DNA of 6,177 nt from Candidatus Acetothermia bacterium (GTDB taxonomy: Bacteria > Bipolaricaulota > Bipolaricaulia > RBG-16-55-9 > JANLFV01): assembly GCA_028275195.1 (NCBI GenBank), contig JAPWVC010000077.1:1-6177 (forward strand). The letters run 5' to 3'. Shown in pieces: positions 1 to 5,637 of this stretch; within the stretch, counting starts at the first letter, position 1, and each line of letters opens with the position of its first letter. A model generated the notes under the pieces. The model was not told where the DNA came from. It did no database searches and worked only from the letters and a program-made list of their open reading frames with translations. Made by a program: the position numbers and the translations under genes.

Positions 1-5
1 TGAAC

Positions 6-488
6 TCAATCCACTAAGAGCCTTTCCAGAGGGAGCCCGAGCCCCTGGGCCAGAGCCAGCAGTGTCTCATAATGGGGGTCCTGCTCCCCGGCCTCCAAGC
101 GAGCGATCGTCACGCGGCTGATCCCAGATCTGGCCGCGAGCGCCTCTTGACTGAGCCTGGCCTCCTCCCTGAGCCGCTTCAGCCGCTCCCCCAAGAGCCG
201 CTTGCCTCGACGACCCTCCTCTTGAGCACGGGCCTGGTATTCCAGGTCGACAAACGCCCGCACATAGTCCCAAGGCAGCTCTTCCCGCCGACCATCTTCG
301 AGATGGATCTCTAACAGATAGGGGCTGGGCAGCTTGAGCTCTCGGGGCTCAGCTCCTAGCTCCAGCCGCTCAAGAGGGATCAGTCCCTCTCGGTCATCTG
401 CAAAGCGCACGAGGATCCCCTGCCGGGTCAAGTGTGCCTTGGTGATCATCCGCTCCGCATCCTTCACATAAGTGATCGCTTGAGCCAC
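6..488 (-). CDS. DUF2442-like domain fused to XRE-family HTH regulator
   Basis: A 160-residue protein with two parts. Residues 1-82 resemble the DUF2442-like beta-rich domains found N-terminal to HTH proteins, with a GILVRFADDREGLIPL strand pair and a PYLLEIHLEDGRREELPWDY segment ending near D81. Residues 97-157 form an XRE/Cro-type helix-turn-helix: KRLREEARLSQEALAARSGIS with recognition helix RVTIARLEAG (about 125-134). No transmembrane segment or signal peptide is seen. The start is GTG at 486-488. A strong AGGAGA (498-503) lies 9 bases upstream, inside the end of the preceding gene, which implies translational coupling. An ATG nearer this site is out of frame. It is the second gene of a two-gene operon and probably represses the promoter at 752-780; that role is inferred. 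The domain assignment of the C-terminus is firm and that of the N-terminus is moderate. Leu, Gly and Arg codons (CTG, TTG, GGT, CGT) differ from those of the nad genes, which could indicate transfer. Confidence 0.9.
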   Translation of the reverse strand: MAQAITYVKDAERMITKAHLTRQGILVRFADDREGLIPLERLELGAEPRELKLPSPYLLEIHLEDGRREELPWDYVRAFVDLEYQARAQEEGRRGKRLLGERLKRLREEARLSQEALAARSGISRVTIARLEAGEQDPHYETLLALAQGLGLPLERLLVD

Positions 489-494
489 TTGTGC

Positions 495-746
495 TCATCT
501 CCTTCCATGAATCTGACTCCATACTTTCAAGATCTCAGCCGCATGGCGCTTGTAAGCTGCCAGGATCGCCCGGCGCTTCCCGGGCGGCACCTTGAGCTCA
601 TCGGGCCGCATGAGGGTGCCACCTGCCAGCTCGATGCGCACGTCGGTGCCATCGCTGAGCCGCACGTGCACGTGAGGGGGTTCGAAAGCCTGCTCGCGGG
701 TATGCACCACGAACTCAAACTCCCCTTCACGGGCCACCGTCGGCAT
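495..746 (-). CDS. DUF4160-family small protein, likely leaderless
   Basis: An 83-residue protein of the DUF4160 type. It begins MPTVAREGEFEFVVHTREQAFEPPHVHVRL, and the PPHVHV segment (residues 23-28) is the family hallmark. A charged C-terminal helix (GKRRAILAAYKRHAAEILKVW) follows. The biochemical function of the family is unknown to me; its members are often encoded beside DUF2442 proteins, as here, where a DUF2442-like domain occurs in the next gene 6 bases downstream. The start at ATG 744-746 is well fixed: an in-frame TAG lies two codons upstream (750-752), inside the -10 box. No Shine-Dalgarno site is possible if transcription starts at the expected base, so the message is probably leaderless. 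The protein is small, soluble and has no cysteine. It could be the effector half of a toxin-antitoxin-like pair, but no sequence feature proves toxicity. Confidence 0.88.
   Translation of the reverse strand: MPTVAREGEFEFVVHTREQAFEPPHVHVRLSDGTDVRIELAGGTLMRPDELKVPPGKRRAILAAYKRHAAEILKVWSQIHGRR
498..506 (-). promoter_or_regulatory. Ribosome binding site for the HTH gene
   Basis: The minus strand reads GGAAGGAGA here. Its AGGAGA core ends 9 bases before the GTG at 488. The site is formed by the last codons of the DUF4160 gene, just before that gene's TGA (495-497). This fixes the GTG as the start and suggests that translation of the second gene is coupled to the first. Confidence 0.75.
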
Positions 747-751
747 AGGCT

Positions 752-780
752 ATTGTATCCCAAAAGATACAGAATGTCAA
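752..780 (-). promoter_or_regulatory. Near-consensus sigma-70 promoter, leaderless
   Basis: On the minus strand TTGACA (775-780) is followed by a 17-base spacer and TACAAT (752-757). That is a perfect -35 and a 5/6 match to the -10 consensus at the ideal spacing. Only five bases separate the -10 box from the ATG of the DUF4160 gene at 746, so the expected transcription start is at or within a base or two of the A of the ATG. This is the strongest promoter in the window. Confidence 0.85.
754..771. promoter_or_regulatory. Candidate operator: inverted repeat inside the promoter
   Basis: TGTATC (754-759) and GATACA (766-771) form a perfect 6+6 inverted repeat with a 6-base spacer, so the half-site centres are 12 bases apart, close to one helical turn. 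It covers most of the -10 box and the spacer of the promoter at 752-780. A dimeric XRE-type repressor bound here would block RNA polymerase. The obvious candidate is the HTH protein encoded by the second gene of the same operon; binding is inferred. Confidence 0.6.
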
Positions 781-1023
781 TGCCGCGTTACGCGGCGGCT
801 CTTTTCCGGTCACATCATCGTTAACCCCCACGCCGAGCTCCTGAAAAGGAAAAGGCCCTAGCCTTCCGCATCTGCAGCCTTGAGGATCGTTGTGGTAGCC
901 TTGCATGGCCATCTGCCTGCCTCCAGCTCCTACCAAGGCAGCCTGGCAGGGAGATAGCCGTCGGGGATGGCAGAGGCCGTTAGTTGAAAGGCGAGAGCCA
1001 TGAGCGCAAGCGGGAGTCGCTTG
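781..1023. other. Non-coding stretch with several inverted repeats, no gene seen
   Basis: The gap between the two divergent genes runs from 747 to 1094, and this is the part not explained by promoters. No reading frame here looks like a protein; the open minus-strand frame has an unnatural composition rich in Cys, Gly, Pro and Gln. Short complementary segments are present: AAGGC/GCCTT (852-856 with 861-865), TGGTAG/CTACCA (893-898 with 930-935), GCCTTG/CAAGGC (898-903 with 934-939), and CCTGCC/GGCAGG (916-921 with 945-950). Several are mutually exclusive. I found no TPP riboswitch consensus ahead of the thiamine-type binding-protein gene, and no tRNA. It may be degraded sequence or hold a small RNA. 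Confidence 0.5.
782..796. repeat. Perfect inverted repeat GCCGCG-TTA-CGCGGC
   Basis: A 6-base-pair GC-only stem with a 3-base loop, immediately upstream of the -35 box of the minus-strand promoter. On the plus strand it is followed by GGCTCTTTT, which gives a weak resemblance to an intrinsic terminator, but no plus-strand gene lies upstream to terminate. A protein-binding site next to the promoter is an alternative. Role unknown. Confidence 0.5.
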
Positions 1024-1052
1024 TTGCCGGCCCTGCTCCCGCCCCCTAGAAT
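1024..1052 (+). promoter_or_regulatory. Candidate promoter of the binding-protein gene
   Basis: TTGCCG (1024-1029, 4/6 match to TTGACA), a 17-base spacer, and TAGAAT (1047-1052, 5/6 match to TATAAT). Transcription would begin near 1059 and leave a leader of about 36 bases carrying a GGGAGAGG ribosome site (1079-1086) 8 bases before the ATG. A GCGGGAG/CTCCCGC inverted repeat (1010-1016 with 1036-1042) overlaps the -35 box and spacer. Judged by eye only. Confidence 0.45.
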
Positions 1053-1094
1053 CAAGATCGTGGCAGTAAGGGACGATAGGGAGAGGAAGCATCT

Positions 1095-2066
1095 ATGTAT
1101 CGCCTAGGGATCGGATCGCTGCTGTTGCTAGGGTTGGTATTCACTTTCAGTTTGCAGGGGGCCGAGCCTGAGCGCCTGACGGTGATGCTCGACTGGCTCC
1201 CCAATCCGAACCATGTCCCGCTCTATGTCGCCCAAGCTGAGGGGTTCTTCGCTGGAGAGGGGCTGGAGGTCGAGCTCCTAGTCCCGGGGAACCCGGCCGA
1301 CCCAGCCAAGCTGGCTGCGGCTGGGAGGGTCGATCTCGGGATCACCACCGGGCTGAACCTGATCGTCGCTCGGGATGCCGGGCTCCCGCTTCTGGCCATC
1401 GGGGCCTTGATCCAGCACCCCCTCGGGGGCCTGCTGGCCCTCAAGAGCCGGATCTCGCGCTTGGAGGACCTCCGCGGGAAGCGGATCGGCTACTCGCTCG
1501 AGCCGGAAGAGCCGGTCCTATGGCGGGCGATGCTGGGGTGCGTCGGGCTCGGGCCCGGGGATTATGAGCTGATCAATGTCGGGTTCAACACCGTCTCGGC
1601 CCTCCTCTCCGGGGCGGTCGAAGCGATCGGGGCCTTCCGGAACTACGAGAAGATCCTGGTCGAGCTTGAGGGCGAGGAGACCGTCTTCTTCCCGATGGAG
1701 GACTACTGCATCCCGGACAGCTACGAGCTGGTCTTCGTTGCCAGCGAGGGGACGATCGCGGCCCGGCCCGGGGCGCTCAGGGGCTTCCTCGCTGCCCTGG
1801 GGAGGGCGATCGAGCTGACCCTACGCGATCCTAATAGGGCTTTGGACACCTTCTTTCAGGCTCATCCGGAGCTGAGGGACGAGCTGAACCTCCGTTCGTT
1901 CCTGGCCACGCTCCTCTATCTTGTCGGCTCGCCCTGCGTGGGCGACCCCGAGCGTTGGCTCCCGCTCCAGGCCTTCCTCTTTGCCCAGGGGCTGATCGCC
2001 GAGGAGGCGGGGCTGGAAGAGCTGGTCACCCCGGAGTTCCTCCCCCCAGAGTGCTCTCGCTACTAG
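1095..2066 (+). CDS. NMT1/THI5-like (ThiY-type) ABC transporter substrate-binding protein
   Basis: A 323-residue exported solute-binding protein of the NMT1/THI5-like family, whose bacterial members such as ThiY bind pyrimidine precursors of thiamine. A short n-region (R3), hydrophobic core (about 4-20) and LQGA ending near residue 23 give a Sec signal peptide; no lipobox cysteine is present. The mature protein opens with LTVMLDWLPNPNHVPLYVAQAEGFFAGEGLEVELL (about 28-62), the family signature, followed by PADPAKLAAAGRVDLGIT, a DLRGKRIGY segment (125-133) and EDYCIPDSYELVFVASEG (202-219). Length is normal. An in-frame TAG at 1077-1079 and a ribosome site support this ATG. The ligand could be a pyrimidine, but this family also includes binding proteins for other small molecules. 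No cognate permease or ATPase lies next to it; the permease at the right end is of another family. The gene converges on nadB, with the stop codons overlapping. Confidence 0.9.
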   Translation: MYRLGIGSLLLLGLVFTFSLQGAEPERLTVMLDWLPNPNHVPLYVAQAEGFFAGEGLEVELLVPGNPADPAKLAAAGRVDLGITTGLNLIVARDAGLPLLAIGALIQHPLGGLLALKSRISRLEDLRGKRIGYSLEPEEPVLWRAMLGCVGLGPGDYELINVGFNTVSALLSGAVEAIGAFRNYEKILVELEGEETVFFPMEDYCIPDSYELVFVASEGTIAARPGALRGFLAALGRAIELTLRDPNRALDTFFQAHPELRDELNLRSFLATLLYLVGSPCVGDPERWLPLQAFLFAQGLIAEEAGLEELVTPEFLPPECSRY

Positions 2067-3643
2067 CCCGGGGCGTCCTCGCGGAAGTGGACCCCTCGGC
2101 TCTTGCGGTTCTGCCTTGCGGCCTCGGCCACGATCAGGGCCGCTTGGACCCCGTTCCGCAGGCCGAGGAGGGCATCGTCGAGCTTAGCCCGCCTGTAGAA
2201 GTCGATGATATCGTCCCTCAAGTGTTCCAAGTCCCGGATCGCCCGCTCCAGGCGGTGACCGTCGCGCGAGAGGCCGGCGTAATACCACATGGTGTATTGG
2301 ATCGAGCGCCAGTCGCGGTGGATGAGGGCTGGGTCCGCGGGGGCCCCGTCCCTTGCCGGCTCCCAGGGCGGGACTTCTTCAGGACTGATCGGCTTGGGTG
2401 AGGTTCGCGCGATCATCCGCCCCGCCCGATCACCGAAGACCAGCCCCTCGAGGAGGGAGGTGCTCGCGAGCCGGTTGGCCCCGTGGACCCCGGTGCAGGC
2501 CACCTCCCCGACGGCGTAGAGGTTCCGGATCGTGGTCCGCCCCCACTCATCGGTCCAGACGCCGCCGCAGAAGTAGTGGGCCGCGGGGACCACGGGGATC
2601 GGCTCCTCGGGGAGCTCGATCCCCAGAGCCCGGCAGCGGTTGTAGATCGTGGGGAACCGCTCGGGGAAGTTCTTGATCCCCGAGACATCGAGGAGCACAT
2701 AGGGATAGCCGTGGAGGGTCATCTCCCGGTGGATCGCCCGGGAGACGACATCTCGCGGGGCGAGGTCCCCCCACTCGGGGGCATACTCCTCCATGAAGTG
2801 CCGGCGGCGCGCCGGGCCTTCGGGGGTGAAGAGCCGCCCGCCCTCGCCCCGGACGGCCTCGGAGATCAGGAAGTTCTCCCCCTCCGGGATCGCCAGGGTC
2901 GTGGGATGGAACTGGACATACTCGGCGTTGATCACCCTCGCGCCCGCACGGTAGGCCATCGCCAGGCCGTCACCCCGCGCCCCCGGGGGGTTCGTGGTAT
3001 AGCGATAGATCCTTCCCAGGCCGCCGGTCGCCAGGACCGTGGCCCCCGCGAGGTAGCGGTGGACCTCACCCGTCCGCTGGTCTAGCACATAGGCCCCATG
3101 GCAGGTGATCGGCTCATAGACGGTAAGCGGGTCAAGAGCATGATGGGGGAAGGTGATCAAGTCCACGGCCGTCACGCGGGTGACGAGCTTGATATTGGTG
3201 AAGCCCTTGAGGAGGCCATGGAGGGCTCGGACGATCGCCTCTCCCGTCCGATCCCCCACATGGAGGATCCGGGCCCGGGAGTGGCCCCCCTCACGAGTGT
3301 AATGTAGGTCACCCTCGGGGCTCCGGTCGAAGGGGACGGCGGCCTCCTCGATCAGGAGTTCTCGGACGAGCTTCGGCCCCTCTTGGGCCAGGATCTCCGC
3401 CGCCCGCTTGAGGGAGAGCCCCGCTCCGGCCTGGAGGATGTCCTCGACCAAGAGCCCTGGGGAATCGTCCTCCCCGAGGGTGGCAATCCCGCCCTGGGCG
3501 TAGCGGCTGGCTCCTTCCTCCGGCTCGGCCTCCCGGGTGAGGACCACGATCTCGCGCTCGCGATCCCGGGCGAGCCTTAGAGCCGTCGCCAGGCCGGCGA
3601 TCCCCGCGCCGATCACCAGGACATCGGCCTCGACGGCCTTCAT
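2063..3643 (-). CDS. nadB: L-aspartate oxidase NadB
   Basis: A cytoplasmic FAD enzyme that oxidises L-aspartate to iminoaspartate, the first step of bacterial de novo NAD synthesis. The product is handed to NadA. At 526 residues it has the usual length. Visible motifs are the dinucleotide-binding GAGIAG (residues 12-17), the flavin-contact SRYAQGGIA (46-54), TREGGHSRARILHVGDRTG (116-134, containing E118, which aligns with a substrate-site Glu), VQFHPTTL, the Arg in DVVSRAIHREM, PAAHYFCGGV and HGANRLASTSLLEG. The last four carry the His and Arg residues used for substrate binding and catalysis in the family. The C-terminus ends in SRGVHFREDAPG, typical of NadB and unlike succinate dehydrogenase or fumarate reductase. 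The ATG overlaps the nadA stop as ATGA, with GGAGG (3648-3652) 4 bases upstream inside nadA, so the two are translationally coupled. The 3' end abuts the convergent binding-protein gene. Confidence 0.97.
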   Translation of the reverse strand: MKAVEADVLVIGAGIAGLATALRLARDREREIVVLTREAEPEEGASRYAQGGIATLGEDDSPGLLVEDILQAGAGLSLKRAAEILAQEGPKLVRELLIEEAAVPFDRSPEGDLHYTREGGHSRARILHVGDRTGEAIVRALHGLLKGFTNIKLVTRVTAVDLITFPHHALDPLTVYEPITCHGAYVLDQRTGEVHRYLAGATVLATGGLGRIYRYTTNPPGARGDGLAMAYRAGARVINAEYVQFHPTTLAIPEGENFLISEAVRGEGGRLFTPEGPARRRHFMEEYAPEWGDLAPRDVVSRAIHREMTLHGYPYVLLDVSGIKNFPERFPTIYNRCRALGIELPEEPIPVVPAAHYFCGGVWTDEWGRTTIRNLYAVGEVACTGVHGANRLASTSLLEGLVFGDRAGRMIARTSPKPISPEEVPPWEPARDGAPADPALIHRDWRSIQYTMWYYAGLSRDGHRLERAIRDLEHLRDDIIDFYRRAKLDDALLGLRNGVQAALIVAEAARQNRKSRGVHFREDAPG

Positions 3644-4692
3644 GAGACCTCCAGCATCCGCTGGATCGCCGCCCTCGCCGGGGCCGCCACCTCCTCGGGG
3701 ACCTCGACCCTCCCCCGCTCTTCGCCATTGAGGAGACCGCTGAGGACCTGGGCCAGGTCCTCGAGCCGGGTGAGGCTCATCGTCGGGCAGAACGGCGGCG
3801 GCTCCGCGAGGTTGAAGACCACCTTATCGGGATTCTCCTTCCCCAGCCGCGCCACCAGCCGCCCCTCGGTCCCCACGGCCCAGACGCTCCCCGGCGGGGA
3901 CTCCGTGACCTTGCGGATGATGAAGGAGGTCGAGCCGACCTCATCCGCGAGCTCGACCACCTCCGGGCGGCACTCGGGGTGGACGATCACCTTTACCCCG
4001 GGATGCTCCGCCCGGACGCGAAGGACATCCTCAGGCAAGAACCGGGCATGGGTCCGGCAGGCCCCGCGCCAGAGGATCAGCCTGGCCCGACGGAAGGGCT
4101 TAAGATCCTCAGGAGGGAAGCGGGGGTCCCAGAGGGCGATCTCCTCCTCTGGAAGGCCAAGCCGGCGGGCCACATTCCGCCCCAGATATTGGTCGGGGAG
4201 GAAGAAGACCCTCGGTCTCTGGGAGAAGGCCCATCTCAAGACCTTCTCAGCGTTGGCCGAGGTGCAGACTGCCCCGCCCTTGCGCCCGACGAAGGCCTTC
4301 ACCTCCGCGGTGGAGTTCACATAGGTGATGGGGAGTAGCTCTCGCTCCACATCGATGGAGTCGCCCAGCCTCTCCCAGGCGACCTCCAGGGGGATGGGCT
4401 CGACCTGGTCCGCGAGGTAGCATCCGGCATCCGGCCTGGGGAGGAGGACCCGCTGGCCCGGGCGGGCCAGGATCGCGGCCGTCTCGGCCATGAAGTGGAC
4501 CCCGCAGAAGACGATGTAACGGGCCTCGGTGGCCGCGGCCCGGCGGGAGAGCTCTAAAGAATCGCCGCGGAAGTCAGCGACCCCCACGATCTCGTCCCGC
4601 TGGTAGTGATGGGCTAGAATCAGCAGCTCTCCAGCCAGGCGGCGCTTGGCCTCCTCGACCTGGGCTTGAGTTCGATCTTGGACCTCCAACAT
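3640..4692 (-). CDS. nadA: Quinolinate synthase NadA
   Basis: A [4Fe-4S] enzyme that condenses iminoaspartate with dihydroxyacetone phosphate to quinolinate. The 350 residues match the longer Bacillus-type form. Cys91 (PDAGCYLAD), Cys212 (RGACRTHARF) and Cys302 (PPFCPTMS) are spaced 121 and 90 residues apart, which agrees with the known ligands of B. subtilis NadA; they are the likely cluster ligands. Other landmarks are LAHHYQ (26-31), FCGVHFMAET (62-71), YVNSTAEVKAF (124-134), CTSANAEKVLRW (143-154), PDQYLGRN (166-173) and HPECRPEV (238-245). Cys63 and Cys241 are also usual in the family. An in-frame TAG five codons upstream leaves ATG 4692 as the only start. There is no Shine-Dalgarno site before it, which fits a leaderless or very short-leader message from the possible promoter at 4702-4730. 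It overlaps nadB by 4 bases, and nadC lies 82 bases upstream. Confidence 0.97.
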   Translation of the reverse strand: MLEVQDRTQAQVEEAKRRLAGELLILAHHYQRDEIVGVADFRGDSLELSRRAAATEARYIVFCGVHFMAETAAILARPGQRVLLPRPDAGCYLADQVEPIPLEVAWERLGDSIDVERELLPITYVNSTAEVKAFVGRKGGAVCTSANAEKVLRWAFSQRPRVFFLPDQYLGRNVARRLGLPEEEIALWDPRFPPEDLKPFRRARLILWRGACRTHARFLPEDVLRVRAEHPGVKVIVHPECRPEVVELADEVGSTSFIIRKVTESPPGSVWAVGTEGRLVARLGKENPDKVVFNLAEPPPFCPTMSLTRLEDLAQVLSGLLNGEERGRVEVPEEVAAPARAAIQRMLEVS

Positions 4693-4701
4693 CGCAAGTA
4701 A

Positions 4702-4730
4702 ATACTACCAAAGGCTGGGGCGCTTGGCAG
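4702..4730 (-). promoter_or_regulatory. Possible internal promoter before nadA
   Basis: The minus strand has CTGCCA (4725-4730, 4/6 to -35), a 17-base spacer and TAGTAT (4702-4707, 4/6 to -10), nine bases before the nadA ATG. Transcription would start only a few bases before the ATG, matching the lack of a ribosome site. Neither box is strong, so this is tentative; nadA may also be read from the promoter of the upstream genes. Confidence 0.3.
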
Positions 4731-4739
4731 CGGCTTGGC
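4722..4739. repeat. Direct repeat GCTTGGC x2, 11-base period
   Basis: GCTTGGC occurs at 4722-4728 and again at 4733-4739, one helical turn apart, and overlaps the possible -35 box of nadA. The second copy runs into a perfect 10-base palindrome TGGCCGGCCA (4736-4745). This could be a regulator site for the nadAB part of the cluster; I do not recognise it as a known NAD-regulator operator. Confidence 0.4.
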
Positions 4740-4774
4740 CGGCCAGCTCGCCGTTCTCCAGGGGAGAGGAGAAT

Positions 4775-5617
4775 CTAGCGGAGGAGCTCGAGTGAGAGGT
4801 CGAGGGCCGGGGCTGAATGGGTGAGGGCCCCGATAGAGATGTAGTCCACGCCAGTGGCCGCGACCGCGGTCACATTCTCCAGGGTGATCCCGCCCGAGGC
4901 CTCGAGCTTCGCCCGCCCCCGGGCCCGCTTGACGGCCTCCCTTAGGGTCGCGAGGTCCATATTGTCGAGGAGGACCCGCTCCACTCCGAGGGCGAGGGCC
5001 TCCTCCAGCTCCTCCAGGGTCCGGACTTCCACCTCTATGGCGAGCTTTGCGCCCGAAGCCCGAGCCCGCCTCACCGCCTCGGCGAGGGAGCCCGCGGCCG
5101 CGATGTGGTTGTCCTTGATCAGGACCATGTCGTAGAGCCCCATCCGGTGGTTCTGCCCGCCGCCGCAGCGGACGGCGTATTTCTCGAGCGCCCGCCAGCC
5201 GGGGGTGGTCTTCCTCGTATCGAGGATCACGGCGGGGTAGAGGGCCACGGCCTCGACATAGCGGCTGGTGAGGGTCGCGATCCCTGAGAGGCGGCAGAGG
5301 AAGTTGAGGGCCACCCGCTCGGCAGTGAGGAGCCCCCGAAGTGGGCCGGCGAGGCAGGCCACGACTTGGCCGGGAGCCACGGGCTCGCCGTCCTGGGCCT
5401 GGGGTGCGAACCGAATCTCACGCTCGACTCGGCGGAAGACCTCACCAGCGATGGGGAGGCCCGCTAAGATCCCTTCGGCCTTGGCGAGGATCACCCCCTC
5501 CCCTTTCGCCCCCGCGGGGACGATCGCCTCGGTCGTGACATCCCCTGGGCCGAGGTCCTCAGCTAAAGCCGCTTCAATCAAGGGCGCGGCAGCGGAAAGG
5601 AGGGCTTGGACCGTCAT
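4775..5617 (-). CDS. nadC: Nicotinate-nucleotide pyrophosphorylase (carboxylating) NadC
   Basis: Quinolinate phosphoribosyltransferase: it transfers the phosphoribosyl group of PRPP to quinolinate and releases CO2 to give nicotinate mononucleotide, the last step unique to the de novo route. The 280 residues are the normal length. An N-terminal open-faced sandwich domain (EDLGPGDVTTEAI, residues 20-32) precedes the barrel. Substrate-site motifs are ERVALNFLCRLSGIAT (100-115), LDTRKTTPG (132-140, with R135 and K136), KYAVRCGGGQNHRMGL (146-161, with H157 and R158), LIKDNHI (166-172), EVEV (195-198), LLDNM (216-220), EASGGI (239-244) and SIGALTHS (261-268). Every expected basic and acidic residue is present. 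The ATG (5615-5617) lies 7 bases after the permease stop with no good ribosome site, which suggests reinitiation or coupling with the upstream gene. The TAG at 4775-4777 gives a normal C-terminus. It acts as a cytoplasmic dimer or hexamer in known relatives. Confidence 0.97.
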   Translation of the reverse strand: MTVQALLSAAAPLIEAALAEDLGPGDVTTEAIVPAGAKGEGVILAKAEGILAGLPIAGEVFRRVEREIRFAPQAQDGEPVAPGQVVACLAGPLRGLLTAERVALNFLCRLSGIATLTSRYVEAVALYPAVILDTRKTTPGWRALEKYAVRCGGGQNHRMGLYDMVLIKDNHIAAAGSLAEAVRRARASGAKLAIEVEVRTLEELEEALALGVERVLLDNMDLATLREAVKRARGRAKLEASGGITLENVTAVAATGVDYISIGALTHSAPALDLSLELLR

Positions 5618-5619
5618 CT

Positions 5620-5637
5620 CAAGCTCAAGCGAGCTTG
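5620..5637. repeat. Hairpin at the permease-nadC junction
   Basis: CAAGCTC (5620-5626) and GAGCTTG (5631-5637) form a perfect 7-base-pair stem with a 4-base AAGC loop. On the transcribed minus strand it covers the last codons and stop of the permease gene and ends two bases before the nadC ATG. There is no T-run after it, so it is not an intrinsic terminator. It could affect nadC translation or RNA processing. Confidence 0.5.

Noticed and set aside
782..805. Intrinsic terminator on the plus strand (GC stem followed by CTTTT)
   Set aside because: The T-run is short and interrupted, and there is no plus-strand gene upstream in the window.
727..1092. 121-codon open frame on the minus strand across the intergenic region
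   Set aside because: Its composition is unnatural (many Cys, Gly, Pro and Gln), it overlaps both promoters and the DUF4160 gene, and it resembles no family.
781..1094. TPP riboswitch upstream of the thiamine-type binding-protein gene
   Set aside because: The conserved CTGAGA and CCTGATCTGG-type elements were looked for and are absent.
2483..3085. 200-codon plus-strand open frame opposite nadB
   Set aside because: It is an antisense shadow of a well-supported gene in GC-rich DNA; it has no recognisable domain.
3728..4324. 198-codon plus-strand open frame opposite nadA
   Set aside because: Arg/Ser/Pro-rich shadow translation of the conserved nadA sequence.
4705..4776. Possible frameshifted extension of nadC or short peptide reading LENGELAGQAAAKRPSLW
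   Set aside because: The frame is open up to a TAG but has no start codon or ribosome site, and NadC already has a normal C-terminus at its own stop.
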